Of a DNA stretch of 64,000 nt, positions 17,921 through 28,032 are shown piece after piece. The DNA lies in the NCBI GenBank assembly GCA_903873705.1, contig CAIQPK010000031.1, positions 1 through 64,000 on the forward strand. Reading direction: 5' to 3'. Positions within the stretch are counted from its first letter, which is position 1, and each line of letters starts with the position of its first letter. Below the pieces are notes generated by a model that saw only the letters and a list, made by a program, of their open reading frames with translations, was not told the origin of the DNA and did no database searches. This stretch comes from an uncultured Acidobacteriota bacterium (GTDB taxonomy: Bacteria > Acidobacteriota > Terriglobia > Terriglobales > Acidobacteriaceae). Position numbers and translations under genes: made by a program.

Positions 17921-18910
17921 ATGGCTTCGACAGCAACCACACCTCCCGCACCCAGCAGTGCGCAGGACGCTCCAGAGAAGCTGTCTCTCCTTGAAAAATT
18001 CAAGAAGGGCGACGAGGCCGCGTTCCTCATCACCTTTGCCTCCGCGCTCACCATCATCCTCATCACCTGCCTGCTCGTGCAGCGCCTCTGGGCCGACTCC
18101 GCCCTCTCCCGCCACGCCTTCGGCTGGCACTTCCTCGCCTCTTCAGACTGGGATCCCGTCAACGACCAGTACGGCGCGCTGCCCTTCATCTACGGCACCG
18201 TCCTCACCGCCTTCCTCGCGCTCATCATCGCGGTCCCCGTCGGCATGGGCGCCGCCATCTTCCTCGCCGAGCTCGCCCCCCGCAAACTCTCCAACGTCCT
18301 CACCTTCATGATCGAACTGCTCGCCGCCGTCCCCAGCGTCATCTACGGTCTGCTCGGCATCTTCGTCCTGCTCCCCATCCTGCGCGACCGCATCGTCCCC
18401 GTCCTGCAGGGTGTCTTCGGCTTCCTGCCCATCTTCAAGGGCGCGTTCTACGGTGTCAGCTACTTCTCGGCCGCGTGCGTTCTCGCGATCATGATCGTCC
18501 CCTTCATCGTCTCCATCTCGCGCGAAGTCCTGCTCGCCGTTCCGCAGTCCCAGCGCGAAGCCATGATGGCCCTCGGCGCCACCAAGTGGGACGTTACCTG
18601 GAAATCGGTCGTCCCTTACGCGCAGCGCGGCATGGCCGGCTCCATCTTCCTTGCCCTCGCCCGCGCTCTCGGCGAAACCATGGCCGTCACCATGGTCATC
18701 GGCAACGTCCCCTCCATCACCGCCTCGCTGCTCTCCCCCGGCTATACGATCGCCGCGGTCATCGCCAACGAGTTCACTGAGGCCACGGGCGATCTCTACG
18801 TCAACGCCCTCATCGAGCTCGCGCTCGTCCTCTTCGCCGTCACCATGATCATCAACGCCCTCGCGCGTCTCCTCATGCTCGGCATGAAGTCGCAGGAGAC
18901 AGCCCATTGA
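17921..18910 (+). CDS. pstC: Phosphate ABC transporter permease PstC
   Basis: Inner-membrane permease subunit of 329 residues with six membrane segments after a hydrophilic N-terminus of about 30 residues. Typical PstC segments: PFIYGTVLTAFLALIIAVPVG, VPSVIYGLLGIF, and the cytoplasmic EAA loop around EAMMALGATKWDVTWK. It starts 15 bases after pstS. Its TGA stop overlaps the TTG start of pstA. Confidence 0.96.
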   Translation: MASTATTPPAPSSAQDAPEKLSLLEKFKKGDEAAFLITFASALTIILITCLLVQRLWADSALSRHAFGWHFLASSDWDPVNDQYGALPFIYGTVLTAFLALIIAVPVGMGAAIFLAELAPRKLSNVLTFMIELLAAVPSVIYGLLGIFVLLPILRDRIVPVLQGVFGFLPIFKGAFYGVSYFSAACVLAIMIVPFIVSISREVLLAVPQSQREAMMALGATKWDVTWKSVVPYAQRGMAGSIFLALARALGETMAVTMVIGNVPSITASLLSPGYTIAAVIANEFTEATGDLYVNALIELALVLFAVTMIINALARLLMLGMKSQETAH

Positions 18911-19791
18911 GCCGCGCCAGAGCCAATTCGCCCCGTGCGCATGCGTATCCACCACCGCACAAGAAGGTCATCAACGTCGTCATGCTCACGTTGACCGGCC
19001 TCTGTGCGTTGCTCGTCGTTTCGGTGCTGCTCTTCATCCTTGGCTATCTCGTCTGGAACGGCGCCCGCTCGCTCAGCTGGAACTTCTTCACCAAGCTCCC
19101 CGTCCCCGCCGGACAGACAGGCGGAGGCATGGCCAACGCCATCGTCGGCTCTGCAAAGCTGCTCCTGCTCGCCAGCGCCATCGGCGTTCCCATCGGCGTG
19201 CTCGGCGGCGTCTACCTCGCCGAGTTCGGCAAAGGATGGTTCTCCTTCGCCGTCCGCTACACCACTGACCTACTCAACGGCGTCCCCTCCATCGTCATTG
19301 GCATCTTCGTCTACACCCTCATCGTCATCCCGCAGCACCACTTCTCCACGCTCGCCGGCGGTGTAGCGCTCGGCATCATGATGATCCCCATCGCGCTTCG
19401 CAGCACAGACGAGTTCCTACGCGCCGTCCCTAACACGCTCCGCGAAGGCGGCCTCGCTCTCGGCGCCAGCAAAGCGCAAACAGTAGTAACGGTCATCATC
19501 CCCGCCGCCATGCAGGGCATCGTCACCGGTATCATGCTCAACCTCGCCCGCGTAGCCGGTGAAACCGCTCCACTCCTCTTCACCGCCTTCGGCAACCAGT
19601 TCTGGAGCAGCGGATGGAACGGCCCCACAGCCTCGCTCCCCGTCGTCATCTTCAACTACGCCATCTCACCGTACGAGGACTGGCACCGCCAGGCCTGGGC
19701 CGCCGGCTTCGTTCTGCTCTCCGGCATCTTCCTCACCAACATCGTCGCCCGCCTGCTCGTATCAGGCCGGCGTTCCACCTCACGGAGTTAG
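18907..19791 (+). CDS. pstA: Phosphate ABC transporter permease PstA
   Basis: Second permease subunit, 294 residues, with six membrane segments. PstA-typical segments: LNGVPSIVIGIFVY and the EAA loop TLREGGLALGASKAQTVV. Begins at TTG 18907 inside the pstC stop (TTGA), implying translational coupling. Confidence 0.96.
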   Translation: MSRARANSPRAHAYPPPHKKVINVVMLTLTGLCALLVVSVLLFILGYLVWNGARSLSWNFFTKLPVPAGQTGGGMANAIVGSAKLLLLASAIGVPIGVLGGVYLAEFGKGWFSFAVRYTTDLLNGVPSIVIGIFVYTLIVIPQHHFSTLAGGVALGIMMIPIALRSTDEFLRAVPNTLREGGLALGASKAQTVVTVIIPAAMQGIVTGIMLNLARVAGETAPLLFTAFGNQFWSSGWNGPTASLPVVIFNYAISPYEDWHRQAWAAGFVLLSGIFLTNIVARLLVSGRRSTSRS

Positions 19792-19793
19792 CC

Positions 19794-20633
19794 TTGGCCA
19801 CCTCGACGCCGCCCATCGAACTCCGCAGACTCGCCCGCGCCCGCACCGCGCGCTTCGGCGACCCCGAGCCTCTCGACACGCCCTCCCAACCCCAGTTCAC
19901 CGTCGAAGACATGAACTTTTTCTACGGCGACTTCCACGCGCTCCACAACCTCAATCTCACCCTTCCGTCACTCCGTGTCACCGGCCTCATCGGCCCCTCC
20001 GGCTGTGGCAAGTCCACCTTTCTGCGCACCCTCAACCGCATGTACGAAACCGTCGCGCGCACTCGCGTTACCGGCAAGATCCTCTTCGGCGAAGCCAACC
20101 TCTTCGACTACGCGCCCACCCTCCTTCGCCGCCGCGTCGGCATGGTCTTCCAGAAACCCAGCCCATTCCCCAAAAGCATCTTCGACAACATCGCCTACGG
20201 CCTCCGCGTAAACCACCTCTGCTCCCGTTCCGAGCTGCATGACAAGGTCGTCCACTGCCTCCAGCGCGCCGCCCTCTGGAACGAGGTCAAAGACAAGCTC
20301 AATCAGTCCGCCTTCTCACTCTCCGGCGGCCAGCAGCAGCGTCTCTGCATCGCCCGCGCCCTCGCCGTAGACCCCGACGTCCTCCTCCTCGACGAGCCCT
20401 GCTCCGCGCTAGACCCCATCGCCACATCCAAGATCGAAGACCTCATCTTCGACCTCCGCCGCTCCTGCACCATCATCATGGTCACCCACAACATGCTCCA
20501 GGCCGCCCGCATCTCCGATTACGTCGGCTTCTTTCTGCAGGGCAAACTCATCGAGTTCGACGCCGCCCGCAAAATGTTCCAGTTCCCCTCCAACAAATTG
20601 ACGGAAGACTACATCACCGGCCGCTTCGGCTGA
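19794..20633 (+). CDS. pstB: Phosphate ABC transporter ATPase PstB, first copy
   Basis: ABC ATPase of 279 residues. Walker [17 protein letters not shown], signature [14 protein letters not shown], Walker [14 protein letters not shown]-loop VTHNM. An N-terminal extension of about 35 residues precedes the [11 protein letters not shown] core, so it is longer than the second copy. The TTG at 19794, two bases after the pstA stop and with CGGAG upstream, is the most likely start. All catalytic motifs are intact. Confidence 0.93.
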   Translation: MATSTPPIELRRLARARTARFGDPEPLDTPSQPQFTVEDMNFFYGDFHALHNLNLTLPSLRVTGLIGPSGCGKSTFLRTLNRMYETVARTRVTGKILFGEANLFDYAPTLLRRRVGMVFQKPSPFPKSIFDNIAYGLRVNHLCSRSELHDKVVHCLQRAALWNEVKDKLNQSAFSLSGGQQQRLCIARALAVDPDVLLLDEPCSALDPIATSKIEDLIFDLRRSCTIIMVTHNMLQAARISDYVGFFLQGKLIEFDAARKMFQFPSNKLTEDYITGRFG

Positions 20634-20650
20634 TCGCAACACGGAGAGCA

Positions 20651-21409
20651 ATGGGAGTCGACATCAAGGTCGAGGATCTGAACGCCTGGTATGGCACCGT
20701 CCATACCCTCAAGGGCGTGAGCCTCCACATCCCGGCCAACCAGGTCACCGCGCTCATCGGCCCCTCCGGCTGCGGCAAGTCCACGTTCGTCCGCTGCCTC
20801 AACCGCATGCACGAAACCAGCCGCGGAGCCCGCGTCGAAGGCTCGGTCCACGTCGGTGGAGAAGACATTTACAGCGGTATCTCTCCGGTTGAAGTCCGCC
20901 GCAAGGTAGGCATGGTCTTCCAGCGTCCCAACCCGTTTCCCACCATGTCTATCTACGAGAACGTAGCCAGCGGCGTCCGCCTCAACGGCTCACCACCCAA
21001 AGCAGAGCTCGACACCCTCGTCGAGCAATGCCTCCGCAATGCCGCGCTCTGGGACGAGGTCAAGGACGTCTACCGGAAGCGTTCCGGCGCCGGCATATCC
21101 GGCGGCCAGCAACAGCGCCTCTGCATCGCCCGCGCCCTCGCAGTCGACCCCGAAGTCCTGCTCATGGACGAGCCCGCCAGCGCCCTCGACCCCATCTCCA
21201 CCGGTAAAATTGAAGATCTGATCTTCGAACTCAAAACCCAGTACACCATCGTCATCGTCACCCACAACATGCAGCAAGCGGCCCGCGTTGCGGAAAAAAC
21301 CGGCTTCTTCCTCATGGGCAATCTCGTCGAATTCGACGCTACGCAGAAAATATTCACCGCTCCGTCCGACAAGCGAACGGAAGACTACATCACCGGAAGG
21401 TTCGGCTAA
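20651..21409 (+). CDS. pstB: Phosphate ABC transporter ATPase PstB, second copy
   Basis: 252-residue PstB with Walker [17 protein letters not shown], signature [14 protein letters not shown], Walker [13 protein letters not shown], and C-terminal [11 protein letters not shown]. It is a clear tandem paralogue of the preceding gene but well diverged, so not a recent duplication. The stop overlaps the phoU start by one base (TAATG). Confidence 0.95.
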   Translation: MGVDIKVEDLNAWYGTVHTLKGVSLHIPANQVTALIGPSGCGKSTFVRCLNRMHETSRGARVEGSVHVGGEDIYSGISPVEVRRKVGMVFQRPNPFPTMSIYENVASGVRLNGSPPKAELDTLVEQCLRNAALWDEVKDVYRKRSGAGISGGQQQRLCIARALAVDPEVLLMDEPASALDPISTGKIEDLIFELKTQYTIVIVTHNMQQAARVAEKTGFFLMGNLVEFDATQKIFTAPSDKRTEDYITGRFG

Positions 21410-22074
21410 TGAGAATCAAATTCCACCAGAGCCTCGACGAACTCAAGCAACGCCTCCTCGTCATGGCCGGCATGGCCGAACAAGCCATCCAGCGCGCCAC
21501 CGAGGCCTACACCACCCACGAGCTATCCACGGTAGAGCTCGTTCTCCTGGCCGAGCCCGCCATCAACCGTCTCGAGCGCGAAATCGACGAGATCGCCGTC
21601 GACCTCCTCGCCATGGAGCAGCCCATGGCCGTCGACCTCCGCTTCATCCTCTCCGTCATCCGTATCAACTCCGACCTCGAACGCGTAGGCGATCAGGCCG
21701 TCAACATAGCCCGCCGCGTCCGCGAAATGCAGGACCACCCCCACGTCGATCTCCCCGTAGACATCCCCAGGCTGGCCTCGCTCGCCGCCGCCATGGTGCG
21801 CAAGGCACTCCAGGCCTTCATCGAAGGCAACGTAGAGATGGCCCGCGAAGTCCTCACCCTCGACGACCAGGTAGACGAGATGAACAGCCAGGCCTTCAAC
21901 TCACTCTCCGCCCTCATCCGCGAAAAGCCCGAAGCCACCTCGCAAGCCCTCAGCACCCTCATCATCTCCCGTAACCTCGAACGCGTAGGCGACCACGCCA
22001 CCAACATCGCCGAAGACGTCATCTTCTGGGTCAGCGGCAACGACGTCCGCCACCACGCCAGCCTCGAAAAATAG
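21409..22074 (+). CDS. phoU: Phosphate signalling protein PhoU
   Basis: All-helical regulator of 221 residues with the two PhoU repeats. Each carries an E/DxxxD metal-binding motif: INSDLERVGDQAVNIA (about residue 86) and RNLERVGDHATNIAED (about 188). It links PstSCAB to the PhoR-type kinase and keeps the system off at high phosphate. Last gene of the operon; converges with the ABC permease gene. Confidence 0.96.
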   Translation: MRIKFHQSLDELKQRLLVMAGMAEQAIQRATEAYTTHELSTVELVLLAEPAINRLEREIDEIAVDLLAMEQPMAVDLRFILSVIRINSDLERVGDQAVNIARRVREMQDHPHVDLPVDIPRLASLAAAMVRKALQAFIEGNVEMAREVLTLDDQVDEMNSQAFNSLSALIREKPEATSQALSTLIISRNLERVGDHATNIAEDVIFWVSGNDVRHHASLEK

Positions 22075-22174
22075 CCCCCCACCCAGGACCGCCACCGAAA
22101 CCTTCGCAACCTTGGCGTGCTTTTAGCCTTCGCGTTCTTTGCGTGAAACGCCTTCCCTCACGCCCGCACAATCC

Positions 22175-25100
22175 CTACTTCTTCACCACATCCATCGAAT
22201 TGTCATCCAGGTTGCGGTCAATCAGCTTGTTATAAGGATCGATCCCCGCACGCGTAGGCATCTGGTCAACCACAAACGTGAACGTCTGCCGCCCACCCGT
22301 GATGCGCTCCTTCCGCACCGCGAGCGCCTTCTCCTCATCCTTCTTCCCGCTGAACACCCCCACATCCATCAGGTCGTTCATCGTCGTCGGCGTCTCCACG
22401 CCATTGCCATCGGCGTACGCCTTCTTGCCTTCCACGACCAGCGTCACCTTGTACTTCCCATCCGGCATCTTCTCGGCAGTAGCGTCCACAGCCTTGTCGT
22501 CATAAAGCGTAATCTTCTCAAAGCTGTCGTCAATAAAGTACTGCAGGTCGGCCGGCGTCTGTTCCTTCAACGCCGCTTCCAGCTCCCGCGTATCCGGATA
22601 AGGCCCCGATTGCGCATCATCCGCATTGGCATACCGGTACTTCATCAGAAAGTTCTTCAACGCCAGGTTGACCTTGTCTTCGCCAATGTAGTCCGAGAGC
22701 CCATACAGGATCAGCGAACCTTTCTGATACCAGACGTAAGCCTCACGCTGAACTTGTCCCAGCGGCGGCTCCTTGCGCGATTCACCCGACCGTCCGCGCA
22801 GATAACCGTCCAGCTCGTGCGAAAGAAATTTGCGCATGTTGTCATCGCCATACTTCTTTTCCATCACACGCAGCGCGGAATACTCAGCCAGCGCCTCCGA
22901 CATCATGTTCGACCCCGCCACCCGTCCGCCGATCAACTGGTGCGCCCACCACTGATGCGCCAGTTCATGCGCCGTCACAAAGTAAGTGAAGTCGATGTCT
23001 TTCTTCGGATCTTTCGGATGCTCGATAAAGCCGAACTCCGCGAAGGGAACCGTATTTGGGAAAGACTGGGCGAAGCTTCGGTAACGCGGAAACTCTAGAA
23101 TGCGAAACTGCTTGAACTGAAACGGGCTATAGTTTGCCTGGTAATAATCAAGTCCCGCCTTCGACGACGCCATCATGTCGTCGATATCGTACGCATGCTT
23201 TGGCTCGTAATAAATTTCCAGGTTGATTCCCTTGTAATTCTCTTTCCGAACTGCATATCGTCCGCTTACATACGACCAGAACGCCAGTATCCTCGTATCA
23301 CCCATCGAATAGTCGTAATAGTGACGACCGTTCGCGTGCCACTCCTTCTGCAAATACCCGGGAGCCAGAGCAATCTGGTCTTCTGGAGTGCTCACCACCG
23401 TGTGAAACGTTATCCAGTCCGCCGACGGCGTAAAGAGGTTCTGTTTGCTACCCACGGCATCGCCCCGCGGCGGCAAGTCGGAAACAAGTCCCAGACCTTC
23501 GTCACGACGACGACGCGGATCGGTCAGCTCAGTCCCGTTGTCATAACCGATCGTTGGAAAATAACCAGCGTCGAAGAACATGCCGTTATAAGCGAGTTCC
23601 GGGCGCTCGCCTCCATCGCGAAACCCATGGCTCTGATACCCGACCTTGAAGTTCATCGTCATCTTCTCGCCCGGCGCCAAAGGCTGCTCCAGTTGGTAGA
23701 TGCTGTACAAATTTCGCGGCGATGAACTCATCTTATGAAAAGCCCGGTCGAATTGGACCTCGCTGATCGACTGCTGGCCGTCGGTCAGGTGTATTTGTGT
23801 GATCGCTACCGCAGTCTTGTTCTGCAGAACGTAATGTCCATAACCCGAGAAGCTGCGCTGTTGCGGGTCCATGTCTACATTTGCATCCACCGCAATCACC
23901 TTCGGTTGCGGCAGGTTCTCATACTTCTTGAAGTCCTTTTCATACTGCGCCTGGAACTTTCGCAATTGCTTTTGTGTGTAGAAAGCGTTAAGCACGCGGG
24001 TGTTGTAGTAAAACCAGGCGCCGCTGCCACAGGCGATCAAGATCAACACGGCAAGCGCCGGTATCAACGCCGGAAGGCGTCGCATAGCCTGCTTCCTGCG
24101 CGAGGCCCAGCCATCTTCCGCGCCACGGCGATAGTACGCAATGGAAAGCACCGCCAGCACCCCGAACAGTGCAGCCCAGTAAGTCGTCGACCAGAACAGC
24201 CCGGGAATGAAATGCCCCAGCCCATTCATATCTGAGTACGTATAAGGCGTAGTCGCCCCAGGCAGCAGCAGCGTATTCTCCAGCCCCGCTCGCTGCAGAA
24301 CCGGTAGGCAGAAAAAGACGCCAATCACAATGCCGTGACCAAGGAACTTGTTAGGCACCAGCGTCTGCATGAAAAACGCCAGGCACACAAAGGTAAGTAC
24401 CTGCGCGAAGGTGATGACGTAAAGCTCGACCGCATATTCTGCTAATTCGTAGTGGTAGTAGCCCTGGACCGTCTGCATCATGATGCCGGCCAGACCAATG
24501 ATCGTCAGCAGCACAAAGATCACAAAACTAATGGCAAAGAATTTGGAAAGCCAATCCACTGTTTCCGTGGTCGGCAGCGCATCATGGATACCCGCGAAGC
24601 GCGTGTCCTTTTCCCGCCACACTAGCTCGCCAGCGTAAATCGTTGCAATCGCATACAACAGCGCAATGGAGTTGTTCTCCACAGCATTCAACATCAGAAA
24701 AGTAACGGGATACACATTCGAACCATTGATCTTACCTGCCGAGTAACCAAACAGCAGCGCGAAGAACGCCATCAGAATAGCCAGCGCCCAGAACAACAGC
24801 TCATGAGTAATATTCGATATCCGCAGCCTTGTCAGTGAATAAAGCTGCTGCAACTTCACTCCGCTGCCAAAGTTCTGTGTCGCCTTAGGCATCATCGCCG
24901 TCACCAGCGAGCGCCTTGGCCGGACTTCGGCAGCCTCTTCACTCTTGGCCTTTGCGGCGCGCCGTCCCTGCGACTTCGCCGTCAGCGCCTCCACCGACAT
25001 TGGGAAGAAGACATACACGCCAGCCAAAGCCGCAAGGCCCACAGCCATCCACACCAGACGGTTGTAAAGCAGAACGCCACCCATCGCATGCGGCGACCAC

Positions 25101-25810
25101 GAAAGCAGCAGCGTGTTCTTTTCCGACACCGTCCAGTAGCGCGTCGTCACATCGAACAGACGCAATCCAATCGGGTCGAAGATCGCCGACCAGAAGTGCT
25201 CCAGCGATCGCGTCACGCCGTACACCTGGTTCAAAACGAAATACACGATAAGCACAGCGATGCCCTGCAAATACACAATCACGATCTTGCGCGAAAGCGC
25301 CGCCACCATGAAGAACAACGATCCCATGAAAAAGATCTGCACCACGGTGATCGTCAGGAATGGTTGGATATACCACCACACGTGACCATGCTCAATTCGC
25401 GTATGGTCAGCCCAGGGAGCGTAAGTGCCCAGCAGTTCTCCAAACACCATGCCGCTGAAGGCGAAAACGCACGACAAAAATGACCCCGCCCATCGCCCCC
25501 CAAGATAAGCCATCTTCGAGACAGGCTTAGTGAAGATGATTTGATAAGTATCCCGCTGAAAATCCCGCAGAATCGACGTGCCAAATATCGCGGCAACGAT
25601 GATGACCCCAAACAGCGAGAGGAAACAGTGTTCCAGCGTCGTCGTCCACGGTCCGTTCAGCAGAATCTTGCCGTTACCCGCCGGCCCCCAGTCGTCCGCC
25701 GCGACAAACAGGAACATCAGCGTGAACCACAGCGCAAAATAAACATACGTCGACGCGCTCTTCAGCCGGAACTTCAGCTCGAACGTAAAAAATTCCCAGA
25801 ACTGTGCCAT
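22175..25810 (-). CDS. ABC-2 permease fused to M1 family aminopeptidase
   Basis: 1211-residue fusion. The N-terminal half has two blocks of membrane segments (about 20-290 and 330-640), as in a complete two-lobe ABC-2 permease. The C-terminal 550 residues form a gluzincin M1 peptidase domain with zinc motif HELAHQWWAH near residue 945 and the third ligand Glu in NMMSEALAEYSAL. The exopeptidase GAMEN-like motif is not obvious. Preceded by its ATPase gene with a 22-base gap. The family is known in Bacteroidota and Acidobacteriota. Likely role: export coupled to peptide processing; substrate unknown. Confidence 0.88.
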   Translation of the reverse strand: MAQFWEFFTFELKFRLKSASTYVYFALWFTLMFLFVAADDWGPAGNGKILLNGPWTTTLEHCFLSLFGVIIVAAIFGTSILRDFQRDTYQIIFTKPVSKMAYLGGRWAGSFLSCVFAFSGMVFGELLGTYAPWADHTRIEHGHVWWYIQPFLTITVVQIFFMGSLFFMVAALSRKIVIVYLQGIAVLIVYFVLNQVYGVTRSLEHFWSAIFDPIGLRLFDVTTRYWTVSEKNTLLLSWSPHAMGGVLLYNRLVWMAVGLAALAGVYVFFPMSVEALTAKSQGRRAAKAKSEEAAEVRPRRSLVTAMMPKATQNFGSGVKLQQLYSLTRLRISNITHELLFWALAILMAFFALLFGYSAGKINGSNVYPVTFLMLNAVENNSIALLYAIATIYAGELVWREKDTRFAGIHDALPTTETVDWLSKFFAISFVIFVLLTIIGLAGIMMQTVQGYYHYELAEYAVELYVITFAQVLTFVCLAFFMQTLVPNKFLGHGIVIGVFFCLPVLQRAGLENTLLLPGATTPYTYSDMNGLGHFIPGLFWSTTYWAALFGVLAVLSIAYYRRGAEDGWASRRKQAMRRLPALIPALAVLILIACGSGAWFYYNTRVLNAFYTQKQLRKFQAQYEKDFKKYENLPQPKVIAVDANVDMDPQQRSFSGYGHYVLQNKTAVAITQIHLTDGQQSISEVQFDRAFHKMSSSPRNLYSIYQLEQPLAPGEKMTMNFKVGYQSHGFRDGGERPELAYNGMFFDAGYFPTIGYDNGTELTDPRRRRDEGLGLVSDLPPRGDAVGSKQNLFTPSADWITFHTVVSTPEDQIALAPGYLQKEWHANGRHYYDYSMGDTRILAFWSYVSGRYAVRKENYKGINLEIYYEPKHAYDIDDMMASSKAGLDYYQANYSPFQFKQFRILEFPRYRSFAQSFPNTVPFAEFGFIEHPKDPKKDIDFTYFVTAHELAHQWWAHQLIGGRVAGSNMMSEALAEYSALRVMEKKYGDDNMRKFLSHELDGYLRGRSGESRKEPPLGQVQREAYVWYQKGSLILYGLSDYIGEDKVNLALKNFLMKYRYANADDAQSGPYPDTRELEAALKEQTPADLQYFIDDSFEKITLYDDKAVDATAEKMPDGKYKVTLVVEGKKAYADGNGVETPTTMNDLMDVGVFSGKKDEEKALAVRKERITGGRQTFTFVVDQMPTRAGIDPYNKLIDRNLDDNSMDVVKK

Positions 25811-25832
25811 CGTAAATCTCCCGGGCTAATGC

Positions 25833-26729
25833 TTAGTTGATCGCTATCGAGCGCTGCGCATCCTGCGACAGGTTCAGGAAGTAAACATCCTCCAGCCCCG
25901 ACTCCACTACCCGGAAACCCTCACCCGGCGAGCTATCCGCAAACACCCGCACCTCGTGCAGACCCGCCACCAGGTGGCTCGAGATCACATTCGCACTCGA
26001 CTCCATCTCCTTCAGCTCATCATCGGTCGCCACCACCTTCGACCAGATCTTGCCCTCCAGCGCATGCAGCGACTCGCTCGGCGACCCCTCCAGCAGCAGC
26101 TTGCCTCCGGCAATAATCGCCATCCGCGGACAAAGCTCGCGCACGTCCTCCACAATGTGCGTCGACAAAATCACCGTCACATCACGCCCAATCGATGAGA
26201 GCAGATTCAGAAACCGGTTCCGCTCCGCCGGGTCCAACCCCGCCGTCGGCTCGTCGACAATAATCAGCCGCGGCTTACCCAGCAGCGCCTGCGCAATCCC
26301 AAACCGCTGCTTCATACCGCCCGAGTAGGTGCTCAGCGCCTTCTTGCGGAAGTCCCAAAGATTCGTCTGGTTCAGCAGCGCATCCACCACCGCCTTGCGC
26401 TCACCCGCGTTCGTAATCCCCTTCATCACCGCCAGGTGCGACAGCATGTCCAGCGCCGACATCTTCGGATACACCCCAAACTCCTGCGGCAGGTACCCCA
26501 GCGTCTGCCGCACTTCATTCTTCTGCGTCAGCACATCCAGCCCGTCCAGAGTAATCGTCCCGCTGTCCGGCTCCTGCAACGTTGCAATCATCCGCATCAG
26601 CGTGCTCTTGCCCGCTCCATTCGGCCCCAGCAGCCCGAACATGTTGTTGCCAATAGACAGCGAAATATTCTTAAGCGCCTGAACCCCGTTGGGGTAGGTC
26701 TTCGATAGACCGGAGATGGTCAGTGACAT
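25833..26729 (-). CDS. ABC transporter ATP-binding protein
   Basis: ATPase subunit of 298 residues for the neighbouring permease-peptidase fusion. Walker A GPNGAGKSTLMRMIA, signature YSGGMKQRFGIAQA, Walker B LIIVDEPTAGLDP, H-loop LSTHIVED. The C-terminal 80 residues fit the extension of ABC-2 type exporters. First gene of the two-gene operon. Confidence 0.92.
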   Translation of the reverse strand: MSLTISGLSKTYPNGVQALKNISLSIGNNMFGLLGPNGAGKSTLMRMIATLQEPDSGTITLDGLDVLTQKNEVRQTLGYLPQEFGVYPKMSALDMLSHLAVMKGITNAGERKAVVDALLNQTNLWDFRKKALSTYSGGMKQRFGIAQALLGKPRLIIVDEPTAGLDPAERNRFLNLLSSIGRDVTVILSTHIVEDVRELCPRMAIIAGGKLLLEGSPSESLHALEGKIWSKVVATDDELKEMESSANVISSHLVAGLHEVRVFADSSPGEGFRVVESGLEDVYFLNLSQDAQRSIAIN

Positions 26730-27050
26730 TCAGCTATGCTCCCATTCCTATGTGGAAAAGCGGTGTCGCGGTAGCCGAACTATATCACGCAAAATTACCC
26801 ATTCTGTCCCGTTTGGGACGAACATCACCGCCGAGCTCATCGCGCCAACTCTCGCCGCAACACACTACCACCACCCACTCGCTCATCCATAAAGGGCACC
26901 GGCACTCATCCAAAGGAAGTGCACACGGTCTGCGTCCCCTCCGCTACAAGCGCCAAAGGCGCGCGCCATCACAGCCTGGGGCATTGCCCCAGGTCATCAC
27001 CCCACGTAGAACCAAGGGCTGAAAGCCCGCCCCAACCCAGGCGCTTACGT
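26730..27050. other. Intergenic region with REP-like element
   Basis: 321 bases between the accD stop and the ABC ATPase start, both minus-strand genes. The half near the ATPase probably contains its promoter. The other half is the hairpin element at 26950-27028. No protein-coding gene is supported. Confidence 0.6.
26950..27028. repeat. REP-like composite hairpin element B
   Basis: Three palindromes with three-base loops: GCGCC-AAA-GGCGC (26950-26962), CCTGGGGC-ATT-GCCCCAGG (26975-26993) and GGGCTGAAAGCCC (27016-27028). The last is identical to 5084-5096, and the middle one matches the TGGGGC/GCCCCA hairpin of element A. Confidence 0.7.
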
Positions 27051-27914
27051 CTAGCTCGCGACAGCTTCCGACTTCGCCGAGCCCATCCACCCCAGCGTCT
27101 GCGTCAGATACCCCTTCAAATCCTTCCGCGCCACAATCGCATCTAGGAACCCGTGCTCCAGCAGGAACTCCGACCGCTGAAACCCTGGCGGCAGCTTCTG
27201 CCGAATCGTCTGCTCGATCACCCGCGGCCCCGCAAACCCAATCAGCGCCCCCGGCTCAGCAATATTCAGGTCGCCCAGCATCGCAAAGCTCGCCGTAACG
27301 CCGCCGGTCGTCGGATCGGTCATCAGCGAAATGTACGGAATCTTCTCGTCATCCATCTTCGCCAGTCCGGCCGAGATCTTCACCAGCTGCATCAGGCTCG
27401 CGATCCCTTCCATCATTCGTGCCCCACCCGAAGCCGAAATAATGATCAGTGGATGCCGTGTAGCCAACGACCGGTCCACAGCCCGGGCTATCGTCTCACC
27501 CACCACCGCGCCCATCGACCCGCCAATAAACCCGTACTCCATCACGCTCAGCACCACATCATGCGGTCCCATCTTCCCAATCGCGTTGATGATGGCGTCA
27601 TTCAGCCCGGTCTTCTTCTGCGCCTGCTCCAGCCGCCGTTTATACGGCTTCAAATCGCAGAACGTCAGAGGATCGGTCGACTTCAGCTCCAGGTCCACCA
27701 GCTCATACCCCGGCTCCAGCAGGTTTTCAATCCGTGCCCGAGCGTCGAACTTGAAGTGCTTCCCGCAATGCGGACAAACCTGAAGGTTCGCGTCCAGGTC
27801 GGCTTTCCAGATCACTTTGCCGCACTGGTCGCACTTGGTCCACAGCCCTTCGGTGCGGACCTCGTGGCCCGCCGTCGGAATAATCTGATGACTCTCGCGT
27901 TTAAACCAACTCAT
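27051..27914 (-). CDS. accD: Acetyl-CoA carboxylase carboxyltransferase subunit beta
   Basis: 287-residue subunit that, with AccA, transfers the carboxyl group from carboxybiotin to acetyl-CoA to make malonyl-CoA. The N-terminal zinc ribbon has paired CxxC motifs (CDQCGK near 30, CPHCGK near 49). The carboxyltransferase core has GGSMGAVVGE and SGGARMMEGI (around 130-170) and the acyl-CoA region TTGGVTASFAMLGD. accA is not in this window. Confidence 0.96.
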   Translation of the reverse strand: MSWFKRESHQIIPTAGHEVRTEGLWTKCDQCGKVIWKADLDANLQVCPHCGKHFKFDARARIENLLEPGYELVDLELKSTDPLTFCDLKPYKRRLEQAQKKTGLNDAIINAIGKMGPHDVVLSVMEYGFIGGSMGAVVGETIARAVDRSLATRHPLIIISASGGARMMEGIASLMQLVKISAGLAKMDDEKIPYISLMTDPTTGGVTASFAMLGDLNIAEPGALIGFAGPRVIEQTIRQKLPPGFQRSEFLLEHGFLDAIVARKDLKGYLTQTLGWMGSAKSEAVAS

Positions 27915-27961
27915 GGGCTAAGGCTCTGCTTTCCGGGGCCAACCGTTAAACGATTGAAGGC

Positions 27962-27980
27962 CTTCGATATTGTATCGAAG
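27962..27980 (-). terminator. Hairpin between the zinc-ribbon gene and accD
   Basis: Perfect 8-base stem CTTCGATA/TATCGAAG with a three-base loop, lying between two minus-strand genes. It may end the 28033-28305 transcript, but no long T run follows. Confidence 0.4.
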
Positions 27981-27998
27981 ACCTCCTAAACATCGTGT

Positions 27999-28026
27999 CT
28001 ACTCTCTACGATCTACGCTCTACCCA
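27999..28026. repeat. Heptanucleotide array CTACNCT, 4 units (first of three)
   Basis: Four consecutive 7-base units: CTACTCT, CTACGAT, CTACGCT, CTACCCA. Arrays with the same unit and unit number occur at 36899-36926 and 40349-40376. Confidence 0.75.
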
Positions 28027-28032
28027 CTGACT

